From contig NZ_JAUSBV010000010.1 in assembly GCF_030651915.1 (NCBI RefSeq), positions 496,001 through 560,000 on the forward strand: a DNA stretch of 64,000 bases. Direction: 5' to 3'. Position 1 is the stretch's first letter; each line of letters starts with the position of its first letter. A program made the translations under genes and the position numbers. The stretch is from Parvibaculum sp. Lineage in GTDB: Bacteria > Pseudomonadota > Alphaproteobacteria > Parvibaculales > Parvibaculaceae. The notes beneath the pieces are model-generated. The model was not told the origin of the DNA and ran no database searches. It was given only the letters and a program-made list of their open reading frames with translations. This document shows positions 44,464 through 55,220 of the stretch, piece by piece.

Positions 44464-44736
44464 TCAGTATCCGTCGCCAAAATCCGGCATGAAGGGAAGA
44501 TCGTCGATGGCCACCGGCTGCGCGACGACCAGCCAGACGATGAGGGCCCAGACCAAGGCCGCAACAATTGTGGTGACGCCCATCTTCCAGAGCAACAAGG
44601 GCGCGGCGGGCGCGCCCGGATCGCCGCCTGCAGGTACTTCCGATGTCGTCTGGGCCCGAACGCCCCAGGGCAGAATCGCGAAGAGCACGATCCACCAGAC
44701 GACAAAGTAGATGGCCAGTCCGGCTGTCCAGGTCAT
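44464..44736 (-). CDS. DUF1467 family membrane protein
   Basis: A 90-aa protein with two membrane helices (about 5-25, GLAIYFVVWWIVLFAILPWG; and about 50-72, MGVTTIVAALVWALIVWLV). The phrase LPWGVRAQ between them and its place after the methylmalonyl-CoA epimerase gene are typical of DUF1467 in alphaproteobacteria. Function unknown. Last gene of the nuo-birA-rnj-mce run. Confidence 0.88.
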   Translation of the reverse strand: MTWTAGLAIYFVVWWIVLFAILPWGVRAQTTSEVPAGGDPGAPAAPLLLWKMGVTTIVAALVWALIVWLVVAQPVAIDDLPFMPDFGDGY

Positions 44737-44758
44737 CTCTGTTCCTCGCCCGTCAGTG

Positions 44759-45163
44759 TCAGGCCTGCTCGAGCTCGACCAGCGTGCCGTTCAGGTCTTT
44801 CGGATGCAGGAAGACCACCGGCTTGCCATGGGCGCCGATGCGCGGCTTGCCGGTGCCGGTGATGGTGACGCCTTCGGCGTTCATCTTTTCGCAGGCCGCA
44901 TCGATGTCGTCGACCTCGATGCAGATGTGATGGATGCCGCCCTTCGGGTTTTTGGCCAGGAAGCCGGCGATGGGCGAGTTCTCGCCCAGCGGTTCCAGCA
45001 ATTCGATCTTGGTGTTGCCGAGATCGACGAAGACGGTGGTCACGCCATGGTCCGGCTGCGGCACCGCGTCGGAGACCCGGGCGTTGAACTTCTTGCGGTA
45101 GAGCTCGCCCGCCGCTTTGACGTCGGGGACAGCGATGGCGACGTGGTTGAGAGGACCAAGCAT
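44759..45163 (-). CDS. mce: Methylmalonyl-CoA epimerase
   Basis: A 134-aa glyoxalase-fold (VOC) enzyme that interconverts the two methylmalonyl-CoA epimers in propionyl-CoA use. LNHVAIAVPD (5-14) carries the first metal His; KGGIHHICIEVDD and FLHPKDLNGTLVELEQ carry the others. Mutase genes are not in the window. Confidence 0.94.
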   Translation of the reverse strand: MLGPLNHVAIAVPDVKAAGELYRKKFNARVSDAVPQPDHGVTTVFVDLGNTKIELLEPLGENSPIAGFLAKNPKGGIHHICIEVDDIDAACEKMNAEGVTITGTGKPRIGAHGKPVVFLHPKDLNGTLVELEQA

Positions 45164-45233
45164 CGATTTTTCCTCAGCGTTGAATGCGAATGGCCCATGT
45201 TTAGGCCGGTTTCAGGAAAGGGGCAAGGCGGGC

Positions 45234-46922
45234 TCAGATGCGGGTGACAACCACGTCGACCTGGGGCTTCTTGCCCCATTGGCGGCGCAGTGCCCCGCGC
45301 ACCGCCCGGCGCAAGAACTCGGCGACGGTGTCGTCGTCGTCGCGCCGTTTGGCCGGCAGGCGGTCGAGCGCTTCATCGACCGCATCAAGCGCGCGGTCCT
45401 CGAAATCGACGCCGTTGCCGTCTTCCTCCGGCAAGCCCATCAGGCGGACCTGCGGATCGCCGCGGACCTGGCCCTTGCCGTCGAGGACGATGCTGACAAA
45501 GACCGAGCCGGCGAAAGCGAGGCGGCGGCGCTCCTGTACCGCGCCCTCGTCGGCCGCGGTCAGCACCTCGCCATCGAGATAGATGCGGCCCGACGGCGCC
45601 TCGTCGACGATCTCGGCCGGACCCGGCGCCAGACGGACCATCAGGCCGTTGCGGATGACGACCTGCTGCGGCACCTGCAGCTCGCGCGCCAGCGCCGCGT
45701 GTTCGGCCAAGTGGCGGGCCTCGCCATGCACCGGCACCGATATTTCAGGCCGGATCCATTGATACATGCGTGCCAGCTCGTCGCGGCAGGGATGACCCGA
45801 GACGTGGACGAAATGATCCTTCTCGGTGATGACGCGCACACCGCGCAAGGCCAGCGTGTTCTGCAGGTCGAAGATCGAGATTTCGTTGCCGGGGATGACG
45901 CGCGACGAAAAGATCACGCTGTCGCCCCGGTTGAAGGTGATGTTCGGATGGCCATCCTCGGCGATGCGGGCAAGCGCCGCGCGCGGCTCGCCCTGGCTGC
46001 CGGTGCAGATGAAGAGCACCTTCTCGCGCGGCAGATAGCCCGCATCCTGTTCGCTCACGAAGGGGGGCAGGTCATTCAGATAGCCGGCATCGCGCGCTGC
46101 GGCGACGACGCGGTGCATGGCGCGGCCGACCAGCACCGCGTGACGGTCGCAGGCCGCCGCCGCGCGGGCGATGCTTTCGAGACGTGCAACATTCGACGCA
46201 AAGGTGGTGACGGCCACCCTGCCCTCGAGCGGCCGGATCAGTTCGATCAAGCTGGTGGCGACATCGGCTTCCGATCCGGAGCTGCCGGGCGAAAAGACAT
46301 TGGTCGAGTCGCAGACGATGGCGCGGACGCCTTCGTCGCCGATTTCGGTGAGGCGGGCAATGTCGATGTCGCCGCCCAGCACCGGGTCGGGATCGATCTT
46401 CCAGTCGCCGGTATGCATGACAAGGCCGAGGGCTGTGCGGATCGCCAGCGCGTTCGGCTCGAGGATCGAATGGGTCAGCGTCACCAGTTCGATGTCGAAG
46501 GGGCCGAGATCGAAGCGATGGCCGAGCGGAATGATGTGCATCGGCACTTCGCTTTCGAGGCCCGCCTCGATCAGCTTGCCGCGCACCATGGTGGCCGTAA
46601 AGGGCGTTGCATAGACGGGGCAGCGCAGGCGCGGCCAGAGATGCGCGACGGCCCCGATGTGATCCTCATGGGCATGGGTCAGCACGATACCGAGCAAGCG
46701 GTCGCGCCGCTCCTCGATGAAGGCGGGGTCGGGCATGATCAGGTCGATGCCCGGCGTGCGCTCATCGCCGAAGGTGACGCCGAGATCCACCATGATCCAG
46801 TGGCGGTCATCCGCAGGCCCATAGCCATAGAGGTTGAGGTTCATGCCGATCTCGCCCGAGCCGCCAAGCGGCAGGAAGACGAGTTCATCATTTGTGTGCG
46901 GCGATGCGGGGGATCTGGTCAT
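45234..46922 (-). CDS. rnj: Ribonuclease J
   Basis: A 562-aa metallo-beta-lactamase/beta-CASP nuclease with endo- and 5'-exonuclease activity in RNA decay. ELVFLPLGGSGEIGMNLNLY starts the fold; the zinc motif is HAHEDH (83-88); HTGDWKIDPDP, FICTGSQGEPRAAL and VHVSGHP are later motifs. It lies in the usual alphaproteobacterial place between birA and mce. Confidence 0.95.
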   Translation of the reverse strand: MTRSPASPHTNDELVFLPLGGSGEIGMNLNLYGYGPADDRHWIMVDLGVTFGDERTPGIDLIMPDPAFIEERRDRLLGIVLTHAHEDHIGAVAHLWPRLRCPVYATPFTATMVRGKLIEAGLESEVPMHIIPLGHRFDLGPFDIELVTLTHSILEPNALAIRTALGLVMHTGDWKIDPDPVLGGDIDIARLTEIGDEGVRAIVCDSTNVFSPGSSGSEADVATSLIELIRPLEGRVAVTTFASNVARLESIARAAAACDRHAVLVGRAMHRVVAAARDAGYLNDLPPFVSEQDAGYLPREKVLFICTGSQGEPRAALARIAEDGHPNITFNRGDSVIFSSRVIPGNEISIFDLQNTLALRGVRVITEKDHFVHVSGHPCRDELARMYQWIRPEISVPVHGEARHLAEHAALARELQVPQQVVIRNGLMVRLAPGPAEIVDEAPSGRIYLDGEVLTAADEGAVQERRRLAFAGSVFVSIVLDGKGQVRGDPQVRLMGLPEEDGNGVDFEDRALDAVDEALDRLPAKRRDDDDTVAEFLRRAVRGALRRQWGKKPQVDVVVTRI

Positions 46923-46931
46923 GGCGCCAAA

Positions 46932-47699
46932 CTACGCTGCCGCGGGGGCAAAGAACACATCGCCGGCCGAAACCTGGCGCAGGCTGCCATCGGCCAGACG
47001 CAACAGAAGCGCGCCATCCGGCGCCAAGCCCTCGAAAACGCCGTCGAATGTTTCCTGCGCGAGGCGGACGGTGAGGCCTTCGCCGAGGCCGATCGCGCGG
47101 GCAAGCCAGGCTTCGCGGATGGCGGCAAAACCCTGAACGCCGCGCCAGATGGCGAGCCAGCGCTCGAAGGCCGCTACCAATGCCGCCAATGCCTCGTCGG
47201 GCGCGACGGGCGGGGCACCGATGGCGGGGAGCGACGTTGCCGGGAATTCGACGCCTTCCGGGTGACCGGCGAGGTTGATGCCGATGCCGATGGCGAGCCA
47301 GGCAACCTCGGCCCCAGCTATACCGGAGGATTCGAGCAGGATGCCCGCCAGCTTGCGTCCGTCATACAGCAGGTCGTTGGGCCATTTGAGGCGCAGGCCG
47401 GGGCGGTCCGGCGGAGGCAGGAGCGTCTCGACCGCGTCGAAGACGGCAACGGCAGCGACAAAGGAGAGTTCGCCGGCCTGACGAGGACCGCAGCGCGGGC
47501 GCAGCAAGAGCGTGCCCATGAAGTTGCCGGGCGGCGATACCCAGCTCCGACCGCGCCGGCCGCGGCCCGCTGTCTGCCGCTCGGCAACAATCCAGAGGGG
47601 TCCTTCCGCGCCGGATTCGCCGAGGCGACGCGCTTCCTCGTTGGTGCTGTCGATCTCGATGAAGCGGCGAAGTGCGGCACCTGAAGGAAGATCAACCAT
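46932..47699 (-). CDS. birA: Biotin--[acetyl-CoA-carboxylase] ligase
   Basis: A 255-aa biotin ligase without the N-terminal DNA-binding domain, so it does not act as the bio repressor. ERQTAGRGRRGRSWVSPPGN holds the biotinyl-AMP loop (GRGRRGR, 45-51), and LRLKWPNDLLYDGRKLAGIL has the catalytic Lys. ATG 47699 is chosen; a GTG lies one codon upstream. It directly follows nuoN. Confidence 0.94.
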   Translation of the reverse strand: MVDLPSGAALRRFIEIDSTNEEARRLGESGAEGPLWIVAERQTAGRGRRGRSWVSPPGNFMGTLLLRPRCGPRQAGELSFVAAVAVFDAVETLLPPPDRPGLRLKWPNDLLYDGRKLAGILLESSGIAGAEVAWLAIGIGINLAGHPEGVEFPATSLPAIGAPPVAPDEALAALVAAFERWLAIWRGVQGFAAIREAWLARAIGLGEGLTVRLAQETFDGVFEGLAPDGALLLRLADGSLRQVSAGDVFFAPAAA

Positions 47700-47705
47700 C
47701 ACCGT

Positions 47706-49154
47706 TTACGGCAACAGCGCGCCGACCGCGACTTGCGAGGCGACGATGAGCGGAGCCGGCCAGACGAAGAAGAAGAGCGTAAAGACACCCGAAATGCCGA
47801 GAATGGTCGTCAGTTCGGCGGGCATGGGTTGTGCGAAGGCTTCTGCCGGTTCGTCGAAATACATGATCTTGACGATGCGCAGGTAATAGTAGGCGCCGAC
47901 GACGCTCGACAGAACACCGATGACGGCAAGCGGATAGAGCCCCGCCTGCACCGCTGCCATGAAGACGTAGAATTTGCCGAAGAAACCCGCGAGCGGCGGA
48001 ATGCCGGCCAGCGAGAACATCAACATGCCGAGAAGGAATGCGACCATCGGCTGATTGCGCGACAAGCCGGCCAGATCACCGATCGTCTCGACATAGCCTT
48101 CATCGCGACGCATGGCGAGAATGCAGCAAAAGACACCGGCATTCATGATCACATAGATGACCAGATAAATGAGGACGCCACGCACGCCCTCCGGCGTTCC
48201 AGCGGCAAGGCCGACAAGCGCGAATCCCATATGCGAGATCGAGCTGTAGGCCATCAGACGCTTTATGTTGGTCTGACCGATGGCGGCGAAGGCGCCAAGC
48301 ACCATCGAGGCGATGGAAATGAAGATGACGATCTGCTGCCACTCGGCCATCATCGACGGGAAGGCACCGAAAAGGACACGCAGGATCAGGGCCATGGCCG
48401 CAACCTTCGGCGCACCGGCGAAGAAAGCCGTGACCGGCGTCGGCGCTCCTTCATAGACATCGGGCGTCCACATGTGGAAGGGGACCGCCGAAATCTTGAA
48501 TGCAAGGCCCGCGAGCACGAAAACGATGCCGAAGATGACGCCGATATTGGTGCCGTCTTTTGCCAGCACTCCGGCTATTGCGTCGAATTCAACGCTGCCG
48601 GTGAAGCCGTAGATCAGCGAGGCGCCATAGAGAAGCATGCCGGAGGCAAGCGCGCCGAGGACGAAATACTTCAAGCCTGCCTCGGAGGCACGACCGCTGT
48701 CGCGATTGAATGCCGCAACGACATAGAGCGCGAGGCTCTGCAGCTCGAGGCCCATATAGAGCGCGATCAGGCCGTTGGCCGAAACCATCATGAACATGCC
48801 GAGCGTCGCCAGAACGATCAGCACCGGGAACTCGAAACGGTCCATGCCTTCGCGACGAATATAGGTGAGCGACATGACCATGGCGGCGGCCGCGGCCAGC
48901 AGGATCAGCAGTTTCATGAATCGTGTGAAGCCATCGACGACAAACATGCCACCGAATGCCTGGACGGCGGTGCCGGGCTCAACGATCAACAGCGCAGCGA
49001 CGAGCAGGAAAAGCCCGAGAGCGCCGTAGCTTGCCTCGCGTGCCGTGCAGTCCTTGCGAAAGGCGCCATACATCAACAACGCCATGGCGCCGACCGCCAT
49101 GATGATTTCCGGCAGTGCCGGAAGCAGCGAGGAGACGGTGGTTGCGTTTTCCAT
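47706..49154 (-). CDS. nuoN: NADH-quinone oxidoreductase subunit N
   Basis: A 482-aa antiporter-like membrane subunit of complex I with 14 predicted helices. MLLYGASLIYGFTGS, KISAVPFHMWTPDVYEGAP and KRLMAYSSISHMGFALVGL hold the Lys/His residues of the proton channel. Last of the nuo genes, 6 bases before birA. Confidence 0.95.
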   Translation of the reverse strand: MENATTVSSLLPALPEIIMAVGAMALLMYGAFRKDCTAREASYGALGLFLLVAALLIVEPGTAVQAFGGMFVVDGFTRFMKLLILLAAAAAMVMSLTYIRREGMDRFEFPVLIVLATLGMFMMVSANGLIALYMGLELQSLALYVVAAFNRDSGRASEAGLKYFVLGALASGMLLYGASLIYGFTGSVEFDAIAGVLAKDGTNIGVIFGIVFVLAGLAFKISAVPFHMWTPDVYEGAPTPVTAFFAGAPKVAAMALILRVLFGAFPSMMAEWQQIVIFISIASMVLGAFAAIGQTNIKRLMAYSSISHMGFALVGLAAGTPEGVRGVLIYLVIYVIMNAGVFCCILAMRRDEGYVETIGDLAGLSRNQPMVAFLLGMLMFSLAGIPPLAGFFGKFYVFMAAVQAGLYPLAVIGVLSSVVGAYYYLRIVKIMYFDEPAEAFAQPMPAELTTILGISGVFTLFFFVWPAPLIVASQVAVGALLP

Positions 49155-49167
49155 TTTCCCGTTCTCC

Positions 49168-50712
49168 CTATCGGCCGGTGATGAGGGCGGCGAGATGCGA
49201 CATCACGCCTCCCCCCTCGGCCAGCCGATGCGCCTCGACGGCGGCATTGTAGTTCGACACCAGATTTTCCACGGACATCGCCGTAACATTCATGATCGGC
49301 GCCGGGTAGATGCCGAAAAAGATCGTGGCGGCCAGAAGCGGTGCGAGCATCACGACTTCGCGGCGATTGAGATCGGCTATGGCCTTGAGCGTATCCTTTT
49401 CCAACACGCCGAAGATGATGCGCCGGTAGAGATAGAGCGCATAGGCCGCTGCCAGAATAACGCCGGTTGCGGCAATGGCGCCGACCCATGTGCTGACCTT
49501 GAAAGCCCCGATGATCGTCAGGAATTCGCCCACGAAACCGCTGGTGCCGGGCAGACCGACATTGGCCATCGTGAAGACCATGAAGGCCAGCGCATAGAGC
49601 GGCATGCGATTGACGAGGCCGCCATAGGCTGAAATTTCACGCGTGTGCATGCGGTCATAGATCACGCCCACACACAGGAAGAGCGCGCCGGAGATCCAGC
49701 CATGGCTCAGCATCTGGAAGATGCCGCCCTGCACGCCCTGCTGGTTGGCGGCAAAAATGCCCATGGTGACGAATCCCATATGGGCCACCGAGGAATACGC
49801 GATCAACTTTTTCATGTCCTCCTGCACCAAAGCCACCAGCGAGGTGTAGACGATGGCAATGAGGCTGAGGCCGAAGACGAGCCAGGCGAGATCGGCGGAA
49901 GCAATCGGAAACATCGGCAGCGAGAAACGGAGGAAACCGTAACCGCCCATCTTCAGCAGAATGCCGGCCAGAATAACCGAACCAGCAGTCGGCGCTTCGA
50001 CATGCGCATCGGGCAACCAGGTGTGAACGGGCCACATCGGCATCTTGACCGCAAAGGAAGCAAAGAAGGCGAGCCATAGCCAGAATTGCATGTCGGCCGG
50101 AAAGTCATGCGCCAACAGCACGGGGATGCTGGTCGTGCCTGCATGCCAGTACATCGCCATAATGGCGAGCAGCATCAGCACCGACCCGGCCAGCGTGTAG
50201 AGGAAGAACTTGAAGCTCGCATAGATGCGGCGTTTGCCGCCCCAGACACCGATGATCAGGAACATCGGAATCAGGCCGCCTTCAAAGAAGAGATAGAAGA
50301 GAACCAGATCAAGCGCACAGAAGACGCCGATCATCAGCGTTTCGAGCACCAGGAAGGCGATCATGTATTCCTTGACGCGCGTGTCGATCGACGTCCAGCT
50401 CGCCAGAATGCAGGCCGGCATCAGGAAGGCGGTCAGGATGACGAAGAGCACCGAAATACCGTCGACGCCCATGTGGTAGTCGATCGCGCCGCCCAGCCAC
50501 TCGGACTTCTGCACGAACTGGAAATCAGACGTCGTCGGATCGAACTGCGCCCAGATATAAAGCGAGAGAATGAAGGTTACACCGGTGGTCCAGAGCGCCA
50601 CATAGCGTGCATTGCGCGCCACCGCGGCCTCGTCGCCACGCACCGTCAGGATGATCAAAGCACCGACGAGCGGAAGGAATGTGACCAGAGAAAGAATATA
50701 GCCGTCGGCCAT
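49168..50712 (-). CDS. nuoM: NADH-quinone oxidoreductase subunit M
   Basis: A 514-aa antiporter-like subunit. [20 protein letters not shown] carries the key Glu, [20 protein letters not shown] and [18 protein letters not shown] the channel Lys/His. The start overlaps the nuoL stop by one base (TAATG). Confidence 0.96.
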   Translation of the reverse strand: MADGYILSLVTFLPLVGALIILTVRGDEAAVARNARYVALWTTGVTFILSLYIWAQFDPTTSDFQFVQKSEWLGGAIDYHMGVDGISVLFVILTAFLMPACILASWTSIDTRVKEYMIAFLVLETLMIGVFCALDLVLFYLFFEGGLIPMFLIIGVWGGKRRIYASFKFFLYTLAGSVLMLLAIMAMYWHAGTTSIPVLLAHDFPADMQFWLWLAFFASFAVKMPMWPVHTWLPDAHVEAPTAGSVILAGILLKMGGYGFLRFSLPMFPIASADLAWLVFGLSLIAIVYTSLVALVQEDMKKLIAYSSVAHMGFVTMGIFAANQQGVQGGIFQMLSHGWISGALFLCVGVIYDRMHTREISAYGGLVNRMPLYALAFMVFTMANVGLPGTSGFVGEFLTIIGAFKVSTWVGAIAATGVILAAAYALYLYRRIIFGVLEKDTLKAIADLNRREVVMLAPLLAATIFFGIYPAPIMNVTAMSVENLVSNYNAAVEAHRLAEGGGVMSHLAALITGR

Positions 50713-52643
50713 TACTGCGCCCCCCCGAGCATGAACCAGCTCGCCAACCCGGCGACGCCGAGCAGCATGGCAAAGGCGTAGTGATAGAGATAACCGCTCT
50801 GGAGGCGGACAACGCCGCGGGTAATGTCGAGCACACGCGCCGAAATACCGTCCGGACCCCAGCCGTCGATGATGCGGCCGTCACCCTGCTTCCACAGGAC
50901 ACGGCCGAGCCAGAAGGCCGGACGAACGAACAGGAAGTCGTAGATCTCGTCGAAATACCACTTGTTGAGCAGGAAGTTGTAGAGCGGCTCCTGCGTACGC
51001 GCGAGCTGCTTCGGAATGTCGGGCCGGGCGATGTAGAAGAGCCATGCGGTGGCAAAACCGATAATCATCATCAGCGTCGGCACGAACGGCACCCAATCCG
51101 GCACTTCGTGCATGGCGTGAATAATGTGGTTTTCAGCCCCGCGATAGATCGCCTCGAGCCAGAAGGCTTCATAGGCATGACCAATGAAGAGCGGCGCGAA
51201 GAGGAACCCGGCACCCAGAGCTCCGACCGCAAGAATGAATAGTGGAACCAACATAACGATCGGCGATTCATGGACGTGGGAAAGCGTCTCATTGGAAGCA
51301 CGGGATTCGCCGTGGAACGTCATGAAGATCAGGCGCCATGAATAGAAGGATGTCAGAAGTGCCGCCGCCACGGTGAGTGCGAAGGCGTACATGTGCGCCG
51401 CGTTGTGGCCAGCGAACGCTGCCTCGATGACAGCATCCTTCGAATAGTAGCCTGCCGTGAAGGGGAACCCCGTCAACGCCAGCGTACCGATAACCATCAT
51501 CAGCCAGGTGATCGGGATCATCTTGTAGAGACCGCCCATCTTGCGCATGTCCTGCTCGTCGCTCATCGCATGGATGACGGAGCCCGAACCGAGGAACAGC
51601 AATGCCTTGAAGAAAGCGTGTGTGAACAAATGGAACATCGCCACTTCGTAGGCGCCGACGCCGATGGCAACGAACATGTAGCCAAGCTGCGAGCACGTTG
51701 AATAGGCAATGACGCGCTTGATGTCGTTCTGAACGAGACCGACGGTGGCCGCAAAGAAGGCCGTCGTTGCACCGATGACCGTAACGACCGTAAGCGCATA
51801 GGGCGAGAATTCGAAAACGGGCGACATCCGCGCCAGCAGGAAGACGCCGGCCGTGACCATGGTCGCGGCGTGGATCAGCGCCGAAACGGGGGTCGGACCT
51901 TCCATCGCATCCGGCAGCCACGTGTGCAGGAAGAACTGCGCCGACTTGCCCATGGCCCCCATGAAGAGCAGCAGGCAAGCGGTGGTGACGATCGGGACGT
52001 CGTAACCGAGGAAATGGAAGGTGTCATCGGCGATTTCCGGTATGGCCTTGAAGACCGTATCGAAATCGACAGAGCCGACGGTCAGGAAAAGCGTTGCGAT
52101 ACCGAGGATCAGACCGAAATCGCCGACACGATTGACCACGAAGGCCTTGATGGCCGCCGCGTTGGCGCTGGGCCGCTGATACCAGAAGCCGATCAACAGG
52201 TAAGAGGCGAGACCGACGCCCTCCCAACCAAAGAAGAGCTGCACGAAGTTGTCGGCTGTCACCAGCATCAGCATGGCGAAGGTGAACAGCGACAGATAGG
52301 CGAAGAAGCGCGGCTGGTGCGGATCGTGGCTCATATAGCCGATCGAATAGATATGCACGAGCGCCGACACCGAGGTCACAACGACAAGCATCACCGCGGT
52401 CAGTGTATCGATGCGCAACCGCCAGTCGGCTTCGAAACCTCCGGAATTGATGAAGGTCAGAACCTGAACACGTGCGGTCTCGCCGCCAAGACCGACCGAG
52501 ACCAACGCCACAAACGAGAGAAGCGCCGAAACGACCAGCAGGCTCGACGTCACGATCTGCGCGCCGCGCGCGCCAAGCCAATGACCGAATATGCCGGCAA
52601 TCAGAAAGCCTAGAAGCGGCAGGAAGACGATGGCCGAATACAT
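50712..52643 (-). CDS. nuoL: NADH-quinone oxidoreductase subunit L
   Basis: A 643-aa antiporter-like subunit with the C-terminal lateral helix that ties the membrane arm together. [40 protein letters not shown] and [20 protein letters not shown] are diagnostic. It starts 6 bases after nuoK. Confidence 0.96.
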   Translation of the reverse strand: MYSAIVFLPLLGFLIAGIFGHWLGARGAQIVTSSLLVVSALLSFVALVSVGLGGETARVQVLTFINSGGFEADWRLRIDTLTAVMLVVVTSVSALVHIYSIGYMSHDPHQPRFFAYLSLFTFAMLMLVTADNFVQLFFGWEGVGLASYLLIGFWYQRPSANAAAIKAFVVNRVGDFGLILGIATLFLTVGSVDFDTVFKAIPEIADDTFHFLGYDVPIVTTACLLLFMGAMGKSAQFFLHTWLPDAMEGPTPVSALIHAATMVTAGVFLLARMSPVFEFSPYALTVVTVIGATTAFFAATVGLVQNDIKRVIAYSTCSQLGYMFVAIGVGAYEVAMFHLFTHAFFKALLFLGSGSVIHAMSDEQDMRKMGGLYKMIPITWLMMVIGTLALTGFPFTAGYYSKDAVIEAAFAGHNAAHMYAFALTVAAALLTSFYSWRLIFMTFHGESRASNETLSHVHESPIVMLVPLFILAVGALGAGFLFAPLFIGHAYEAFWLEAIYRGAENHIIHAMHEVPDWVPFVPTLMMIIGFATAWLFYIARPDIPKQLARTQEPLYNFLLNKWYFDEIYDFLFVRPAFWLGRVLWKQGDGRIIDGWGPDGISARVLDITRGVVRLQSGYLYHYAFAMLLGVAGLASWFMLGGAQ

Positions 52644-52649
52644 TCTTCC

Positions 52650-52958
52650 TTACCCCTTCATCACGTTGATGTCTTCAACCGCGATGGAACCGCGATTGCG
52701 GAAGTAAACGACCAGAATGGCCAAGCCGATGGCGGCCTCGGCCGCAGCGACCGTCAGAACAAAGAGCGCGAAGACCTGACCCACCAGATCGCCGAGATGG
52801 GCAGAGAAAGCGACCAGATTGATGTTGACCGCGAGCAGCATCAATTCGATCGACATCAGGATGACGATGACGTTCTTCCGGTTGAGGAAGATGCCGAAAA
52901 TGCCGAGCGTGAAAAGGATCGCCGCCACGGTCAGATAATGTTCGAGGCCGATTGCCAT
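52650..52958 (-). CDS. nuoK: NADH-quinone oxidoreductase subunit K
   Basis: A 102-aa three-helix subunit. The buried Glu residues lie in [17 protein letters not shown] and [18 protein letters not shown]. It is normal in length and position, 65 bases after nuoJ. Confidence 0.95.
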   Translation of the reverse strand: MAIGLEHYLTVAAILFTLGIFGIFLNRKNVIVILMSIELMLLAVNINLVAFSAHLGDLVGQVFALFVLTVAAAEAAIGLAILVVYFRNRGSIAVEDINVMKG

Positions 52959-53023
52959 TCTCTATCTCCTGCCCCTTGCGCAACTTGCGCCGGGACCAGT
53001 CCCCACTTTTCTCGTTACGCCGC

Positions 53024-53638
53024 TCAGAGCCCCTGACCGGGTTCGACCTTCTTCAATTCGACAGCCTGTTCGCGCGTTCGTGCGACCTGATCCGCAATCA
53101 CCTGCCGTTTCACATTCGGCTTGTGGCGCAGCGTCAGCACGATGGCGCCGATCATTGCGACCAGCAGGATCAGGCCGGCCGCCTGGAACAGGTAGGCATA
53201 TTGCGTGTAGATAATTTGTCCCAGCGCACGCGTGTTGTGCACTTCGGATATCACCGGGGCCGGTGCGGCCGCGATGCCCGCCGCCTCGGGCGATATCACC
53301 CAGGCACCAAGCACCAGCATCAGCTCGATCATCAGAATCAAGCCGACCAGGGCGCCAATCGGCAAATACTGCAGAAAGCCTTCGCGCAGCTCCAGAAAAT
53401 CGATGTCGAGCATCATGACAACAAAAAGGAACAAGACCGCGACTGCACCGACATACACGATGACAAGAATCAGGGCGATAAACTCCGCCCCGAGCAGCAC
53501 GAAGAGCGCGGCCGAATTGAAGAAGGCCAGGATCAGGAACAATACCGAGTGAACGGGATTGCGCGAAGCGATCACCATGAAGCCCGCAGCAACGGTTATC
53601 GCTGCAAAGAGATAGAACGCAATGGCGGTGGCAATCAT
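53024..53638 (-). CDS. nuoJ: NADH-quinone oxidoreductase subunit J
   Basis: A 204-aa five-helix subunit. NPVHSVLFLILAFFNSAALF and VYVGAVAVLFLFVVMMLDID (with the conserved pi-bulge Tyr) are diagnostic. The start is ATG 53638; upstream in-frame codons read into the nuoI spacer and look non-coding. Confidence 0.94.
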   Translation of the reverse strand: MIATAIAFYLFAAITVAAGFMVIASRNPVHSVLFLILAFFNSAALFVLLGAEFIALILVIVYVGAVAVLFLFVVMMLDIDFLELREGFLQYLPIGALVGLILMIELMLVLGAWVISPEAAGIAAAPAPVISEVHNTRALGQIIYTQYAYLFQAAGLILLVAMIGAIVLTLRHKPNVKRQVIADQVARTREQAVELKKVEPGQGL

Positions 53639-53669
53639 ATGGACCTCTCGTCCCCTCGACGGTCTTCGT

Positions 53670-54161
53670 TCAACGGTATGGTGCGTCGAGCGCGATGTTT
53701 GTCGCGATCTCGCGCTCCCAACGGTCGCCATTCGCCAACAACCGATCCTTGTCGTACATCAGCTCTTCGCGCGTTTCCGTCGCGAATTCGAAATTCGGCC
53801 CTTCGACGATCGCATCGACCGGGCACGCCTCTTGGCAGAGGCCGCAATAAATGCATTTCGTCATGTCGATGTCGTAACGCGTGGTGCGGCGCGTACCGTC
53901 GTTGCGGCGCGGGCCGGCCTCAATCGTAATGGCGAGCGCCGGACAAACCGCCTCGCAGAGCTTGCAGGCGATACAGCGTTCCTCGCCGTTCGGATAGCGG
54001 CGCAGCGCATGCTCGCCGCGAAAACGCGGACTCAGCGGGCCTTTCTCGAAGGGGTAGTTGAGCGTTACTTTCGGTTTGAAAAAATAACGCATCGCGAGCA
54101 CGAAGCTCGATACGAACTCCGCGAGAAAGAGCGACCGCGCCGACTGTTCCAGCCAGGCCAT
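53670..54161 (-). CDS. nuoI: NADH-quinone oxidoreductase subunit I
   Basis: A 163-aa ferredoxin-like subunit with two [4Fe-4S] clusters: [16 protein letters not shown] and [16 protein letters not shown]. It bridges NuoG and NuoB. It starts 38 bases after nuoH. Confidence 0.97.
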   Translation of the reverse strand: MAWLEQSARSLFLAEFVSSFVLAMRYFFKPKVTLNYPFEKGPLSPRFRGEHALRRYPNGEERCIACKLCEAVCPALAITIEAGPRRNDGTRRTTRYDIDMTKCIYCGLCQEACPVDAIVEGPNFEFATETREELMYDKDRLLANGDRWEREIATNIALDAPYR

Positions 54162-54199
54162 TGTTCAGTCCCTTCCCGTATGTGTCATCGTGCCCATCC

Positions 54200-55213
54200 T
54201 CAATGCTGCGGCACGATGTCGAAGCCAACCAACACACTGGCGGTCAGCACAACCCAGAACAGCGAGAACGGCAGAAATACTTTCCAGCCGAGGCGCATGA
54301 GCTGGTCGTAGCGGTAGCGCGGCACGAACGCCTTCACCATGGCAAACATGAAGAAGACAAAGAGAACCTTCAGCAGAAACCAGACAATTCCGGGTACCCA
54401 ATTGAACGGCGCAATGTCGAAGGGTGGCAGCCAGCCGCCGAGAAACAGGATCGTCGTCATGGCGCACATCAGCAGGATCGCCACATATTCACCGAGCATG
54501 AACATCATGTAGGGGGTCGAGGAATATTCGACCATGAAGCCGGCGACGAGTTCGGATTCCGCTTCCACCAGATCAAAAGGCGGACGATTGGTTTCAGCCA
54601 ATGCCGAGATAAAGAAGATCGCGAACATCGGCAGGTGCGGAATGAAATACCAAACTGTCTTCTGCGCTTCGACGATTTCAGTGAGGTTCAGGGAGCCGGC
54701 GGTCAGCAACACGCAGACAATGACGAAACCAATCGAGACTTCATAGGAGACCATTTGCGCGGCCGCACGAAGCGCCGAGAGAAAGGGGTACTTCGAGTTC
54801 GACGCCCAGCCCGCCATGATGACGCCGTATACCCCGAGCGAGGAGATCGCGAAGATGTAAAGAACGCCGACGTTGATGTTGGATATGACCACGCCTGCGT
54901 CGAACGGGATCACGACCCATGCGGCGAGCGCCAGCGTCACCGTCACCAACGGCGCAAGCAAGAAGACGCCTTTGTTGGCGCCTGCCGGGATCACAACCTC
55001 CTTGAACACGAATTTCAGAAGGTCAGCGAAGGATTGCAGAAGGCCGAAGGCACCGACAACATTGGGGCCGCGACGCAGCTGCACCGCTGCCCAGATCTTG
55101 CGATCAGCCAGCAGCACATAGGCGGTGACCAACAATATCGCAACGATAAGTGCCAGCGACTGTCCAATGATGATGGCGAGAGGGATGCCATAGGTGATCA
55201 GAAATTCGGTCAT
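54200..55213 (-). CDS. nuoH: NADH-quinone oxidoreductase subunit H
   Basis: A 337-aa eight-helix subunit forming the quinone chamber. [40 protein letters not shown] and [14 protein letters not shown] are diagnostic. It follows nuoG by 7 bases. Confidence 0.97.
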   Translation of the reverse strand: MTEFLITYGIPLAIIIGQSLALIVAILLVTAYVLLADRKIWAAVQLRRGPNVVGAFGLLQSFADLLKFVFKEVVIPAGANKGVFLLAPLVTVTLALAAWVVIPFDAGVVISNINVGVLYIFAISSLGVYGVIMAGWASNSKYPFLSALRAAAQMVSYEVSIGFVIVCVLLTAGSLNLTEIVEAQKTVWYFIPHLPMFAIFFISALAETNRPPFDLVEAESELVAGFMVEYSSTPYMMFMLGEYVAILLMCAMTTILFLGGWLPPFDIAPFNWVPGIVWFLLKVLFVFFMFAMVKAFVPRYRYDQLMRLGWKVFLPFSLFWVVLTASVLVGFDIVPQH

Positions 55214-55220
55214 GCCACCC